A stretch of 64,000 bases of DNA from Bacillus tequilensis KCTC 13622 (GCF_000507145.1 NZ_AYTO01000008.1:1-64000), one strand, 5' to 3'. Counted from the stretch's first letter, positions 20,914 through 35,591 are shown. Translations and numbers: made by a program. The notes: a model not told the origin generated them from the sequence alone.

Positions 20914-22506
20914 ATGCGATTCTCAGGGAGATTCAAGGGATATAATTTACAGAAATTTCAGAAAGACTTGATCGCAGGTATTGTAGTAGGTGTCGTGGCA
21001 ATTCCTTTAGGGATGGCGTTTGCCATTGCCTCGGGAGTCGAGCCTGAATACGGGCTGTACACTGTTGTAGTGGCAGGGATTTGTATTTCTTTGTTTGGAG
21101 GATCCAAATATCAAATCGGCGGTCCGACTGGCGCTTTTGTCCCCATTCTATTCGGCATTATCATGCAGTACGGCTTGGAGAACCTGCTGATCGCTGGGTT
21201 TATGGCAGGAATCATGCTGGTGCTGTTCGGGGTGTTTAAGCTCGGAAAAATTATGAAGTTTGTGCCGAAACCCGTTATCGTCGGTTTTACAGCTGGAATT
21301 GCCGTATTGATCTTTACTGAGCAAATCGCTAATTTTTTCGGTTTGAAAAATGTTGAAAAACATGAGAATTTTCATCACAACATGTTTGAAATTGCACAGA
21401 AGCTCGATACCTTTAACATGTATGCCATTTTGACAGCAGTCATCGGGCTCGTCATTTTGCTTGTATCCGCCAAAGTGATGCCTAAAGTACCGGGTGCTTT
21501 ATTGGCGCTTCTTATTTCCACGCTGGTCGCGGTTGTCTTTTTCCCTGACCGCATGGCGACAATTGGATCAACATATGGAGACATTCCCCGCCATTTGCCG
21601 GAATTTCAGTTCCCGGAGTTTACATTGGATAAAATGGTTATGCTGTTTCCGCCAGCGCTTGTCATCGCGCTTCTTGGCGGCCTTGAATCTATTCTGTCCG
21701 CGATGGTCGCTGATAACATGAAGGGCTCAAAGCATGACAGCAACAAAGAGCTTGTCGGCCAAGGGATTGCGAATATGGCTGCGCCGCTGTTCGGCGGAAT
21801 CCCGGCAACAGGAGCGATCGCCAGAACCGCAACCAATATTAAAAACGGGGCGGTTTCCCCCGTGTCCGGTGTTGTTCACGGTGTAGTCGTTCTTCTTGTC
21901 CTGCTCGTATTCGCGCCTTATGCGTCTCACGTGCCGCTTGCCAGCATGGCGCCGATTCTCATGGTTGTCGCATGGAACATGAGTGAACGCAAGGAAGTCG
22001 CGAACATGCTGAGGCTGAAAAACGCTGATTCCATTATTTTGGCGGCAACCTTTATCCTTACGGTTCTGTTTGACTTAATCATTGGTGTGGCAACCGGATT
22101 GCTGCTCGCGTTTGTGTTTTTTATCAGAAGAATGAGCGAAGCGACCCGCATCCACAATCAGGAATCGCATCCTGTTCTGGCGAAGAGAAAAGACCCGTCT
22201 GTCAGCATGTATGCCATAGAAGGGCCGCTGTTTTTCGGGTCAATTGATTCGCTTGAATCTTCACTGCTGGAGCATGTACAGAAAAAGCCGAAGACTCTTA
22301 TTCTGCTGATGAATAAGGTGCACTACATGGATACGTCGGCTGAAGCCGTGCTGGGGAACATTATGAACAGGATTAAACGCCACAACGGAAAGCTGATGAT
22401 TGTGGGATTGCAATCACAGCCGAAGGAGCTGCTGCATAAAACAGGTCTTTTTCACAAAATAGGAAAGCAGCATTTCTTTGATCACCATGATGAGATCACA
22501 GGGTAA
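20914..22506 (+). CDS. yvdB: YvdB, SulP-family anion transporter with STAS domain
   Basis: A 530-residue membrane protein. About 10-12 spans fill residues 20-410 and include the SulP hallmark AIPLGMAFAIASGVEPEYGLY. A C-terminal STAS domain (about 425-525) contains MDTSAEAVLGNI. SulP carriers move sulfate, bicarbonate or other anions. The operon with a carbonic anhydrase makes bicarbonate the likely substrate, by inference. GGGAGG lies about 12 bases before the ATG. Confidence 0.92.
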   Translation: MRFSGRFKGYNLQKFQKDLIAGIVVGVVAIPLGMAFAIASGVEPEYGLYTVVVAGICISLFGGSKYQIGGPTGAFVPILFGIIMQYGLENLLIAGFMAGIMLVLFGVFKLGKIMKFVPKPVIVGFTAGIAVLIFTEQIANFFGLKNVEKHENFHHNMFEIAQKLDTFNMYAILTAVIGLVILLVSAKVMPKVPGALLALLISTLVAVVFFPDRMATIGSTYGDIPRHLPEFQFPEFTLDKMVMLFPPALVIALLGGLESILSAMVADNMKGSKHDSNKELVGQGIANMAAPLFGGIPATGAIARTATNIKNGAVSPVSGVVHGVVVLLVLLVFAPYASHVPLASMAPILMVVAWNMSERKEVANMLRLKNADSIILAATFILTVLFDLIIGVATGLLLAFVFFIRRMSEATRIHNQESHPVLAKRKDPSVSMYAIEGPLFFGSIDSLESSLLEHVQKKPKTLILLMNKVHYMDTSAEAVLGNIMNRIKRHNGKLMIVGLQSQPKELLHKTGLFHKIGKQHFFDHHDEITG

Positions 22507-22534
22507 AAAAAGCGGCCATTCCGGCCGCTTTTTT
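22505..22534. terminator. Bidirectional terminator yvdB/yvdC
   Basis: Seven A then GCGGCC (to 22517) pair with GGCCGCTTTTTT (22523-22534); symmetrical, so it serves both converging genes and overlaps the last bases of yvdC. Confidence 0.92.
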
Positions 22535-22853
22535 ATGCATGCTCAAATCGTTTTGTTAGTTTTTCTTGGTGGGCTTTCATCACGTCTTCTAAAGAGACAC
22601 CGTACATATCAGCAAGAATGGCGATATTTCCGATGACATCTCCCATTTCTTCAATCAATTCTTGTTTTTGCTCGGCTCGTGTCGTTTCTTTCTCATCCGG
22701 CCGGTCCCTGCCGATTTCATATGCTCTGACGGCTCGGGCCAGCTCTCCGGCTTCCTCCATTAAAAAGCCGACTCGAATAAACGGCCCGTATTCGGTCCAG
22801 CCTCTTTTTTCGTAAAACTCTTTCATCCATTTTTCTGCATCAGCCAGCTGCAT
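22533..22853 (-). CDS. yvdC: YvdC, MazG-like NTP pyrophosphohydrolase
   Basis: A 106-residue all-alpha NTP-PPase. The metal-binding pattern is present as EEAGELARAV (about 27-36) and ELIEEMGDVIGN (about 65-76). Such small MazG-like enzymes hydrolyse non-canonical or excess nucleoside triphosphates. The frame allows starts up to 22868, but GAGTGAT on the minus strand places the start at ATG 22853 (MQLADAEKW). Divergent from yvdD. Confidence 0.88.
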   Translation of the reverse strand: MQLADAEKWMKEFYEKRGWTEYGPFIRVGFLMEEAGELARAVRAYEIGRDRPDEKETTRAEQKQELIEEMGDVIGNIAILADMYGVSLEDVMKAHQEKLTKRFEHA

Positions 22854-22968
22854 CTTCATCACTCGCATTCTTTATGTATTTCATATTGATATTATCACAT
22901 GAAGGTGGGACAATATATAGTGAGTTTTTTGAGTATTCAACACGATATATAGATGCGGAGATGACAAG

Positions 22969-23544
22969 ATGAAAACCATTTGTGTATTTGCGGGGTCAAA
23001 CCCGGGGGGAAATGAAGCGTATAAACGAAAAGCGGCAGAGCTTGGCGCCTGCATGGCTGAGGAGGGAATCGGCCTTGTCTACGGGGGCTCCCGCGTAGGC
23101 TTGATGGGTACGATTGCTGACGCGATCATGGAAAACGGCGGAACTGCAATCGGAGTCATGCCGAGCGGTTTGTTCAGCGGAGAGGTTGTCCATCAAAATT
23201 TGACTGAGCTGATTGAAGTAAACGGGATGCATGAACGAAAAGCCAAAATGAGCGAGCTGGCGGACGGCTTTATCGCCATGCCGGGCGGCTTCGGTACATA
23301 TGAAGAATTATTTGAAGTGCTTTGCTGGGCGCAGATCGGCATCCATCAAAAGCCGATCGGACTGTACAATGTGAACGGATATTTTGAACCGATGATGAAA
23401 ATGGTCAAATACAGCATCCAGGAAGGATTTTCTAACGAATCGCACCTAAAGCTGATCCACAGCTCTTCGCGTCCGGATGAGTTAATTGAGCAAATGCAAA
23501 ACTATTCCTATCCGATTTTAGAGAAAAAGTGGACGGAAATTTAA
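22969..23544 (+). CDS. yvdD: YvdD, LOG-family nucleoside 5'-monophosphate phosphoribohydrolase
   Basis: A 191-residue Rossmann-fold protein of the 'lonely guy' family; the signature PGGFGTYEE (about 104-112) and the N-terminal [10 protein letters not shown] are clear. LOG enzymes release the base from AMP or cytokinin ribotides. It was long mislabelled lysine decarboxylase because of the motif. Single gene, divergent from yvdC. Confidence 0.92.
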   Translation: MKTICVFAGSNPGGNEAYKRKAAELGACMAEEGIGLVYGGSRVGLMGTIADAIMENGGTAIGVMPSGLFSGEVVHQNLTELIEVNGMHERKAKMSELADGFIAMPGGFGTYEELFEVLCWAQIGIHQKPIGLYNVNGYFEPMMKMVKYSIQEGFSNESHLKLIHSSSRPDELIEQMQNYSYPILEKKWTEI

Positions 23545-23628
23545 AAAAGCCTTTCTCATCGAAGGGAGTTAGCGGTGAGCCGTTATCACAAGGCGGAGAA
23601 TTGAAAATCGAGTCTTTTAAGCAATGTG

Positions 23629-23656
23629 AGGTTTCCTGATGGAAATCTCTTTTTTA
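23629..23656 (+). terminator. Terminator upstream of mdxR
   Basis: GAGGTTTCC (23629 onward) and GGAAATCTC form a stem with TGAT loop and a long T tail. The rest of the 198-base gap after yvdD holds no ORF I can support. Confidence 0.75.
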
Positions 23657-23742
23657 TTTTCTTTTTAGCTGGCGGATATTCAGTTGTAATAAAGGACTTT
23701 TTCACTAGTTTGGATAATAAGCACAGGTAAGGAGGGAATGAA

Positions 23743-24693
23743 ATGGCAACATTGTCAGATGTGGCGAAAAAGGCAAATGTTTCGAAAATGACGGTATCAC
23801 GAGTGATCAATCACCCTGAGACGGTGACGGATGAATTAAAAAAGCTTGTTCATTCTGCGATGAAAGAGCTGAATTACATCCCTAATTATGCGGCAAGAGC
23901 GCTTGTGCAAAACAGAACACAGGTTGTCAAACTGTTGATTCTTGAGGAAATGGATACGACTGAACCATATTATATGAACCTGCTGACCGGAATCAGCCGG
24001 GAACTCGATCGCAATCATTATGCGCTCCAGCTTGTAACAAGAAACTCTCTCAATATCGGCCAATGCGACGGCATTATTGCCACCGGCTTAAGAAAGAGCG
24101 ATTTTGAGGGTGTGATCAAAGCTTTTGAAAAGCCGCTGGTCGTATTTGGCCAAAATGAAATGGGTTATGACTTTATCGATGTGAATAACGAGAAAGGCAC
24201 TTTTATGGCAACCCGCCATGTGATGAGTCTGGGGGAGCGGGAAGTTTTCTTTATTGGCATTGATTTAGATGAGCCTTTCGAACGTTCCAGAGAACAGGGG
24301 TATATTCGGGCGATGAGTGAAAGGTTCAGAAAAACGGATATCTTCCGGATTGACAACAGCTCTAAAAAAAGTGAGTGCCTTGCAAGAGAAGTGCTGGAGT
24401 CTCTGGAAAATCAGGCCGCATTTGTCTGCGCATCCGATCGAATCGCACTCGGCGTTATTCGTGCAGCGCAATCGCTTGGAAAACGAATTCCGGAAGACGT
24501 TGCGGTGACCGGGAATGACGGTGTGTTTCTTGATCGCATCTCCTCGCCCCGGCTGACTACGGTCAGACAGCCTGTTGTTGAAATGGGGGAGGCCTGTGCG
24601 AGAATGTTATTGAAAAAAATGAATGAAAACGGTGCCGCTCAAGGAAATCTATTTTTTGAACCAGAGTTAATTGTACGTGAATCAACGCTGTAA
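23743..24693 (+). CDS. mdxR: MdxR (YvdE), LacI-family regulator of maltodextrin genes
   Basis: A 316-residue LacI/GalR regulator. The N-terminal HTH begins ATLSDVAKKANVSKMTVSRV; the rest is a periplasmic-binding-protein-like effector domain. It is the first gene of the maltodextrin cluster. A perfect palindrome TGTTA-TCGG-TAACA lies 11 bases after its stop (24704-24717) and again before mdxE (26578-26591), the expected operator type for a LacI regulator with a central CG. The effector is probably maltose or maltodextrin. GGAGGG Shine-Dalgarno. Confidence 0.93.
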   Translation: MATLSDVAKKANVSKMTVSRVINHPETVTDELKKLVHSAMKELNYIPNYAARALVQNRTQVVKLLILEEMDTTEPYYMNLLTGISRELDRNHYALQLVTRNSLNIGQCDGIIATGLRKSDFEGVIKAFEKPLVVFGQNEMGYDFIDVNNEKGTFMATRHVMSLGEREVFFIGIDLDEPFERSREQGYIRAMSERFRKTDIFRIDNSSKKSECLAREVLESLENQAAFVCASDRIALGVIRAAQSLGKRIPEDVAVTGNDGVFLDRISSPRLTTVRQPVVEMGEACARMLLKKMNENGAAQGNLFFEPELIVRESTL

Positions 24694-24703
24694 GGGCCTA
24701 TTC

Positions 24704-24717
24704 TGTTATCGGTAACA
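24704..24717. promoter_or_regulatory. Putative MdxR operator upstream of yvdF
   Basis: TGTTATCGGTAACA, with perfect 5-base arms around TCGG; identical to the copy at 26578-26591. A weak promoter TTGTTC (24730-24735)-N17-TACTTT (24753-24758) follows. Confidence 0.7.
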
Positions 24718-24806
24718 AGGCAAAAAGGATTGTTCCTGCTATTTCATCATGATACTTTCAAACTAAGAGCCGGCCTTATAAAACGGAAGCCAAAGGGGGA
24801 GATATG

Positions 24807-26573
24807 ATGGAATATGCAGCGATTCATCATCAGCCGTTCAGTGCTGACGCTTATTCTTACGATGGGCGGACCGTGCATATCAAGATTCGGACGAAAAAAG
24901 GCGATGCAGATCAGATTTCACTTATTTGGGGTGACCCATATGAATACAAGGCTGGCAGATGGTCGGCAAACGATCAGCCGATGAGGAAAATTGCCGCTAC
25001 GGACATGCATGATTATTGGTTTGCTGAAGTGGTGCCGACATACAGGCGTTTGCAATATGCGTTTGTTGTCACTGACGATCATGAAGACGTCTTTTTCGGA
25101 AGTTCAGGTGTATGTCCATATAACAAAAAAACACTGGAGACGATCCATTATTATTTTAAACTTCCATTTGTTCACGAGGTTGATACATTTCAAGCGCCTG
25201 AGTGGGTCAAGTCAACGGTTTGGTATCAAATTTTCCCGGAGCGTTTTGCAAATGGAAGAGAAGACTTATCACCGGAGAATGCATTGCCATGGGGGAGCAA
25301 GGACCCGGACGTCAATGATTTTTTTGGAGGGGATTTGCAAGGGATTGTGGATAAGCTTGATTATTTAGAGGATTTAGGGGTGAATGGAATTTACTTGACG
25401 CCGATCTTTTCCGCGCCTTCTAACCATAAATACGACACGCTGGATTACTATTCCATTGATCCGCATTTTGGAGATCCCGAGCTTTTTCGCACATTGGTCA
25501 GCCAGCTTCATGAGCGGGGGATGAGGATTATGCTTGACGCTGTTTTTAATCATATAGGCAGCGCTTCTCCGCAGTGGCAGGATGTCGTGAAAAACGGTGC
25601 TCAATCCCGCTATAAAGACTGGTTCCATATTCACTCTTTTCCTGTCTCAGAAGATAATTATGACAGGTTTGCGTTTACACCTGAAATGCCAAAGCTAAAT
25701 ACGGCGAATCCCGAAGTACAGAGATATTTGCTTGATATTGCTTTGTACTGGATTCGGGAATTTGACATTGACGGCTGGCGTTTGGATGTCGCCAATGAAG
25801 TGGATCACGTGTTTTGGAAGACATTCAGGCAAGCCGTCTCAGCAGAAAAGCCTGATGTTTATATTTTAGGTGAGATCTGGCATTCTGCCGAACCTTGGCT
25901 TAGAGGAGATGAATTTCATGCGGTGATGAATTACCCTTTTACAGAGCCTATGATTGAATATTTTGCTGACCGGACGATTCCAGCCTCACGTATGGTCCAC
26001 CGTGTCAATGCGCATTTGATGAATGGGATGAAGCAGGCCAATGAGGTGATGTTTAATTTACTGGACAGTCATGATACAAAACGCCTTTTGACCAGATGCC
26101 GGAATGATGAGAAAAAAGCACGCGCTTTGCTGGCCTTTATGTTTGCCCAGACAGGCTCACCATGCATCTATTACGGAACGGAAATCGGGCTGGACGGTGG
26201 AAATGATCCTTTATGCCGGAAATGTATGGTTTGGGAAAAAGAGAAGCAAAACCAAGACATGCTGCGATTTATGAAACGGCTCATTGCTTTACGCAAACAA
26301 GAAAACACTTTATTGGCTGAGGGAAGTCTTGAGTGGAATCTGCTGGATGACCAAAACGACTTCATTAGCTTTTCGCGGACTCTTGATGAAAAAACACTGA
26401 TTTATTTCTTTAATCAAGGGGACGGAACTCGCCATGTCAGTTTGCGAGATTTGCATATTGAAAGGAATAAGAAAATCTGCGACGTGTGGACAGAGCAGCC
26501 GCTTCATCATCACGATGTGATTGCTGTTCAGCCTGGAGAATTTTTTATTTTAGGTGCCGCCTCCCCTGTTTAA
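24807..26573 (+). CDS. yvdF: YvdF, neopullulanase/maltogenic amylase (GH13_20)
   Basis: A 588-residue cytoplasmic enzyme. The N-terminal CBM34-type domain (about 1-125) is followed by a GH13 (beta/alpha)8 barrel. The conserved regions are DAVFNH, GWRLDVANEV (nucleophile Asp), ILGEIWH (acid Glu) and LLDSHDTKR (stabilising Asp), so the triad is intact. It degrades maltodextrins, cyclodextrins and pullulan inside the cell. No signal peptide, consistent with action on imported substrate. AGGGGGAG favours ATG 24807 over the adjacent ATG 24804. Flanked by the two MdxR palindromes. Confidence 0.93.
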   Translation: MEYAAIHHQPFSADAYSYDGRTVHIKIRTKKGDADQISLIWGDPYEYKAGRWSANDQPMRKIAATDMHDYWFAEVVPTYRRLQYAFVVTDDHEDVFFGSSGVCPYNKKTLETIHYYFKLPFVHEVDTFQAPEWVKSTVWYQIFPERFANGREDLSPENALPWGSKDPDVNDFFGGDLQGIVDKLDYLEDLGVNGIYLTPIFSAPSNHKYDTLDYYSIDPHFGDPELFRTLVSQLHERGMRIMLDAVFNHIGSASPQWQDVVKNGAQSRYKDWFHIHSFPVSEDNYDRFAFTPEMPKLNTANPEVQRYLLDIALYWIREFDIDGWRLDVANEVDHVFWKTFRQAVSAEKPDVYILGEIWHSAEPWLRGDEFHAVMNYPFTEPMIEYFADRTIPASRMVHRVNAHLMNGMKQANEVMFNLLDSHDTKRLLTRCRNDEKKARALLAFMFAQTGSPCIYYGTEIGLDGGNDPLCRKCMVWEKEKQNQDMLRFMKRLIALRKQENTLLAEGSLEWNLLDDQNDFISFSRTLDEKTLIYFFNQGDGTRHVSLRDLHIERNKKICDVWTEQPLHHHDVIAVQPGEFFILGAASPV

Positions 26574-26577
26574 ATTC

Positions 26578-26591
26578 TGTTATCGGTAACA
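26578..26591. promoter_or_regulatory. Putative MdxR operator upstream of mdxE
   Basis: Second copy of TGTTATCGGTAACA, beginning 5 bases after the yvdF stop. Confidence 0.72.
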
Positions 26592-26603
26592 ATGTAAAAG
26601 TTA

Positions 26604-26633
26604 TTGTAACCGCTTTCTGGAGAACAATACAAT
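26604..26633 (+). promoter_or_regulatory. mdxE promoter with overlapping cre-like site
   Basis: TTGTAA (26604-26609), 18 bases, TACAAT (26628-26633). TGTAACCGCTTTCT at 26605-26618 fits the CcpA cre consensus (TGWAANCGNTNWCA) except the last base, and overlaps the -35, so glucose repression is expected. Confidence 0.65.
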
Positions 26634-26667
26634 TGTTTTAGATTCATAAATAGAAAGGGGAAAAGAG

Positions 26668-27921
26668 ATGATACTTGTTAAAAAGGGATTCGCCTTATTG
26701 GCGGCATCAGTCCTGACATTCGGCCTTGCCGCCTGTTCGAATTCAAAAGATACGGCAGGCGCTGACGGCAAAAAGGTGCTGACTGTGTCTGTCGAAGAAA
26801 CGTATAAAGATTACATTGAAAGCATAAAAGCAAAGTTCGAAAAAGAGAATGATGTCACAATAAAAATTGTTGAAAAGCAAATGTTCGAACAGTTAGAAGC
26901 GCTTCCTCTTGATGGTCCGGCGGGCAATGCACCTGATGTTATGCTTGCCGCCTACGACCGGATCGGCGGATTGGGTCAGCAAGGACATTTGCTGGACATC
27001 AAGCCGTCTCATACAAAAAGTTTTGGAGATAAAGAGATGCAGCAGGTGACGGTTGACGGCAAGGTGTATGGAATGCCGCTGGTCATTGAGACGCTTGTTT
27101 TGTATTACAATAAAGATCTTTTACAAACAGCGCCAAAAACTTTTAAAGACCTTGAAAAGCTGACGGAGGATTCCCGGTTTGCGTTTGCTTCTGAGAAAGG
27201 AAAATCAACCGGATTTTTAGCGAAATGGACTGACTTTTATATGTCATACGGTTTGTTGGCCGGTTACGGCGGTTATGTTTTTGGAAAAAACGGCACAGAT
27301 CCCGGAGACATCGGCCTGAACAATAAAGGCGCGGTAGAAGCGGTGGAATATGCTGAGAAATGGTTTAAAACCTATTGGCCCAAAGGCATGCAAGACAATT
27401 CTAGCGCAGACGATTTTATTCAGCAGATGTTTCTAGATGGCAAAGCGGGTGCAATCATCGGCGGGCCGTGGTCAGCTGCCAACTATAAAGAGGCTGAATT
27501 GAACTATGGCGTAGCTCCCATTCCGACATTGCCAAACGGAGAAGAATATGCGCCTTTTGCCGGCGGTAAGGGCTGGATTGCATCAAAGTATACAAAAGAA
27601 CCCGAACTGGCTGAAAAATGGCTTGAGTATGCAACAAATGATGCCAATGCTTACGCTTTTTATGAGGATACAAACGAAGTACCGGCCAACACGGCTGCAA
27701 GGAAGAAGGCGGATGGGCAAAAAAACGAACTGACATCAGCTGTGATTAAACAATATGAAACAGCGACACCGACTCCGAATATTCCGGAAATGGCTGAGGT
27801 ATGGACGGGAGCGGAAAGCTTGATTTTTGACGCAGCTTCAGGAAAAAAAGCGGCGCAAACATCAGCGAATGATGCTGTAAACGTCATAAAGGAAAATATC
27901 AAAGAAAAGTATGTGAAATAA
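26668..27921 (+). CDS. mdxE: MdxE, maltodextrin-binding lipoprotein
   Basis: A 417-residue solute-binding protein. The signal sequence ends in lipobox L-A-A-C with Cys-23, so it is anchored outside the membrane. The body is a MalE-type fold (extracellular solute-binding family 1) with typical APDVMLAAYDRIG and AAIIGGPWSAANYK segments. It delivers maltodextrins to MdxFG. Energy probably comes from the shared ATPase MsmX, as no ATPase gene is in this cluster. GGGG-rich Shine-Dalgarno. Own promoter with MdxR and cre-like sites. Confidence 0.96.
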   Translation: MILVKKGFALLAASVLTFGLAACSNSKDTAGADGKKVLTVSVEETYKDYIESIKAKFEKENDVTIKIVEKQMFEQLEALPLDGPAGNAPDVMLAAYDRIGGLGQQGHLLDIKPSHTKSFGDKEMQQVTVDGKVYGMPLVIETLVLYYNKDLLQTAPKTFKDLEKLTEDSRFAFASEKGKSTGFLAKWTDFYMSYGLLAGYGGYVFGKNGTDPGDIGLNNKGAVEAVEYAEKWFKTYWPKGMQDNSSADDFIQQMFLDGKAGAIIGGPWSAANYKEAELNYGVAPIPTLPNGEEYAPFAGGKGWIASKYTKEPELAEKWLEYATNDANAYAFYEDTNEVPANTAARKKADGQKNELTSAVIKQYETATPTPNIPEMAEVWTGAESLIFDAASGKKAAQTSANDAVNVIKENIKEKYVK

Positions 27922-27960
27922 AACGGCGGGACAGCGTCCGGAAGAATAGAGGGCGAAAAA

Positions 27961-29268
27961 ATGAATACACACCACACACTTGCAAAGCAAAAACGAAAGG
28001 CTGGGTTTTTATCGATCATTCCAGGGCTTGGGCAGATTGCAAATCAGCAGTTTTCAAAGGGGATTTTGTTTCTTGCCATTACAGGATTGTTTGTTGCTGA
28101 ATTAAGCGTTTTTGGCATTCGGGCGCTCACCGGCTTGATGACATTGGGAAGTGTTCCCGGTGAGGATCACTCACTGTTTATGCTGATTGAAGGCACGCTG
28201 CAATTGATTGTGACAGTGATTTTCCTCATGTTCTATATCTTTAATATTCATGATTCGCGTAAGACCGCCGCTATGAAAGCGGCGGGTCTGGAGGTCAATA
28301 CAACGGCCAAGGATATGATCCGTCATGCGGGTGACAAAGGGTTTCCATATTTATTTACACTGCCGGCATATCTCATGATGGTGTTTGTGATTATTTTTCC
28401 GGTTTTGGTGACTCTGTTTGTTGCATGTACGAACTATGATTTTTATCACATTCCGCCTAACAGCCTCATTGACTGGGTCGGTTTTAAAAATTTCTTGAAT
28501 ATTTTTTTCCTCGGCTCCTATCGTGAAACATTTGTGAATGTCCTCGGCTGGACGGTCATCTGGACAATCTGTGCAACAACGCTGCAAATCATTTTGGGTA
28601 TTGTAACGGCGCTTTTCGTCAATCAGGATTTTATAAAGGGCAAGCGGCTGTTCCGAATGATTTTCTTATTTCCATGGGCTGTTCCGGCTTTTATTACAAT
28701 CATGAGTTTTTCCAACATGTTTAACGACAGCATTGGAGCGGTGAATGCGCAGGTGATTCCATTATTAAACCACCTGCCGTTTGTAGAGCTGCCTGCGATC
28801 GCGTGGAAGACTGACCCATTCTGGACAAAGACAGCCCTTATTATGATTCAGACCTGGCTTGGCTTTCCCTATATTTATGTCATGGTGACGGGAGTGCTTC
28901 AGGCGATTCCAGGTGAACTGTATGAAGCGGCAAAGATTGACGGGGCCACATTTATTCAGCGCTTTCAACACATTACATTTCCGATGATTTTATTTGCGAC
29001 AGCACCCGTAATGATTACCCAGTATACGTTTAATTTCAATAATTTCTCGATTATCTACTTATTTAATGAGGGAGGACCTGGCAGCGCGGGAGCAGGGGCC
29101 GGATCGACCGATATCTTAATTTCTTGGATTTATAAACTGACAACAGGCACATCACCGCAATACGCCGTTGCGGCGGCTGTTACACTGTTAATTTCTTTTA
29201 TTGTCATTGGAATGTCCCTGATTGCTTTTAAAAAGTCGAATGCTTTTGGCAATGAGGAGGTGATGTAG
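27961..29268 (+). CDS. mdxF: MdxF, maltodextrin ABC permease
   Basis: A 435-residue MalF-like permease with about eight spans; N-terminal extra spans (about 20-100), then the core. The EAA loop is recognisable as ELYEAAKIDGATFIQRFQHI (about 318-337), the contact site for the ATPase. Together with MdxG it forms the channel. It follows mdxE after 39 bases and ends directly against mdxG. Confidence 0.96.
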   Translation: MNTHHTLAKQKRKAGFLSIIPGLGQIANQQFSKGILFLAITGLFVAELSVFGIRALTGLMTLGSVPGEDHSLFMLIEGTLQLIVTVIFLMFYIFNIHDSRKTAAMKAAGLEVNTTAKDMIRHAGDKGFPYLFTLPAYLMMVFVIIFPVLVTLFVACTNYDFYHIPPNSLIDWVGFKNFLNIFFLGSYRETFVNVLGWTVIWTICATTLQIILGIVTALFVNQDFIKGKRLFRMIFLFPWAVPAFITIMSFSNMFNDSIGAVNAQVIPLLNHLPFVELPAIAWKTDPFWTKTALIMIQTWLGFPYIYVMVTGVLQAIPGELYEAAKIDGATFIQRFQHITFPMILFATAPVMITQYTFNFNNFSIIYLFNEGGPGSAGAGAGSTDILISWIYKLTTGTSPQYAVAAAVTLLISFIVIGMSLIAFKKSNAFGNEEVM

Positions 29269-30105
29269 GTGAACGCAAAAACTGCCAGAATGCTTAATCG
29301 CATCTGTACCTATTTGTTTTTGGGGCTGTTAAGTATTGTCATTATTTATCCGTTGCTGATTACGGCGTCATCCGCTTTTCGTGTCGGAAATGCGGCGGCT
29401 TTTCAGCTCGATTTTTCAGGTTCTTGGACGTTGGAACATTTTAAGCGGTTATTCGATGAGACGCTTTATCTTCATTGGTACAGCAATACGCTTGTGATCG
29501 CGCTATCGGTCATGGTGCTGCAGGTGACGATCGTGACGCTTGCCGGGTATACGTACAGTCGTTATCGGTTTGCGGGCAGAAAAAAGAGCCTCGTATTCTT
29601 TTTAATCATTCAAATGGTGCCGACGATGGCAGCGCTGACCGCATTTTACGTCCTGGCGATGCTGATAGGCGCACTTGATCAATACTGGTTTTTGACGGCC
29701 ATCTATATCGGCGGAGGAATTCCGATGAACACGTGGCTGATGAAAGGTTATTTTGACACTGTGCCGAGAGAAATTGATGAAGCCGCGCGAATTGATGGAG
29801 CGGGGCATCTGAGGATTTTCGCTTCAATTGTGCTGCCGCTTGTTAAGCCGATGCTCGCGGTGCAAGCGCTTTGGGCATTTATGGCGCCGTTTGGCGACTA
29901 TTTGCTGGCGAAGTTTTTGCTGCGTTCACCGGAAAGGCTGACCATCGCTGTAGGATTACAGTCCTTCATTTCAAACCCGCAGCAGCAAAAGGTCGCCCTG
30001 TTTGCGGCGGGAGCTATACTGGCCGCATTGCCGATATGCGTCTTGTTCTTTTTTCTCCAAAAGAACTTTGTGTCCGGACTGACTTCCGGCGGAACAAAGG
30101 GGTAA
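29269..30105 (+). CDS. mdxG: MdxG, maltodextrin ABC permease
   Basis: A 278-residue MalG-like permease with six spans. The EAA loop reads [20 protein letters not shown] (about 170-189). The GTG start comes immediately after the mdxF stop, and AGGAGGTGATG inside the end of mdxF is its Shine-Dalgarno, so translation is probably coupled. Next gene after 4 bases. Confidence 0.95.
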   Translation: MNAKTARMLNRICTYLFLGLLSIVIIYPLLITASSAFRVGNAAAFQLDFSGSWTLEHFKRLFDETLYLHWYSNTLVIALSVMVLQVTIVTLAGYTYSRYRFAGRKKSLVFFLIIQMVPTMAALTAFYVLAMLIGALDQYWFLTAIYIGGGIPMNTWLMKGYFDTVPREIDEAARIDGAGHLRIFASIVLPLVKPMLAVQALWAFMAPFGDYLLAKFLLRSPERLTIAVGLQSFISNPQQQKVALFAAGAILAALPICVLFFFLQKNFVSGLTSGGTKG

Positions 30106-30109
30106 TTCG

Positions 30110-30971
30110 ATGAAGAATCTGCAAAATGAAAGCTTTATCATTCGCTTTCTGAAAGCGGCTGCGTCTCCATCCGGGATTTGCCGTTACGGGCATACCTTCA
30201 GCTGGCTGCAGCTCTCTTTTCTGTTTATGTTTTTAACGGCCTGCTTGATGGCCCCTTTGACGGTTTCGTTTATGAAAATGGATCGCTACAGCGTGGCATC
30301 ATTTATGCCGTCAGCGATTCAACAGGTTCATGATCAATTTGCTGAACAATTACAAGGTGTTCAAATCAGAAACGGAAAACTGACGGGCGGGAAGAGCTCT
30401 GAACGGATTGAAGTTGGGCAGCATTTGCTGGCGGTTGATAGGAAGCATGACTTTCAGACAAGCGGTGAAAATGGGCGCTTGAAAGTAGCTGGATATGATA
30501 ATGCCATCATATTTCAATCTGATCAACTGGTGATCACTGATCAAAACGGAACGGGGTTTTCTGTTGGCTATGCGAATTTGGACACTGAGCTTAAGGAACC
30601 AAACGGCCATGATGTGGTGGCTTTGATTGATACGTTGTGGCTGGCGCAGTATAAGCCAATGATCATGGTGCTGGCATATGCGGTGATTTTTTTGATCCAG
30701 CTTTTTTTGACGGCTGTTCTTGCGGGAGGCATCTGGATCACAACAATATCAAATATGATCTCTATTGCATCCTTCAAGGAAGCGGCATCTATGGCGATGT
30801 GCGCCTCAACATTGCCGGCATTTACGGCAGCTGCTGTCGGAATGGTTCATTTTGACTTAATTACTGTATTGCTGATCCATTCGTGCGGCGTCACTTTGAT
30901 GATTGCTTTTGCGTTTAGATATTTGGCCCAAACCCGCCGGCATAATGGAAACTTACATTCGGGAGGACATG

Positions 30972-30994
<23 letters not shown>
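30110..30994 (+). CDS. mdxD: MdxD (YvdJ), membrane protein of the maltodextrin operon
   Basis: A 294-residue integral membrane protein of the DUF1189 type. There is a span at about 35-58, a soluble region (about 60-180), then spans in 185-290. Homologues accompany maltose importers, and the exact role is unknown. It starts 4 bases after mdxG and overlaps mdxK by 23 bases, so it is an integral part of the operon. No catalytic motif seen. Confidence 0.88.
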
Positions 30995-35591
<4,597 letters not shown>

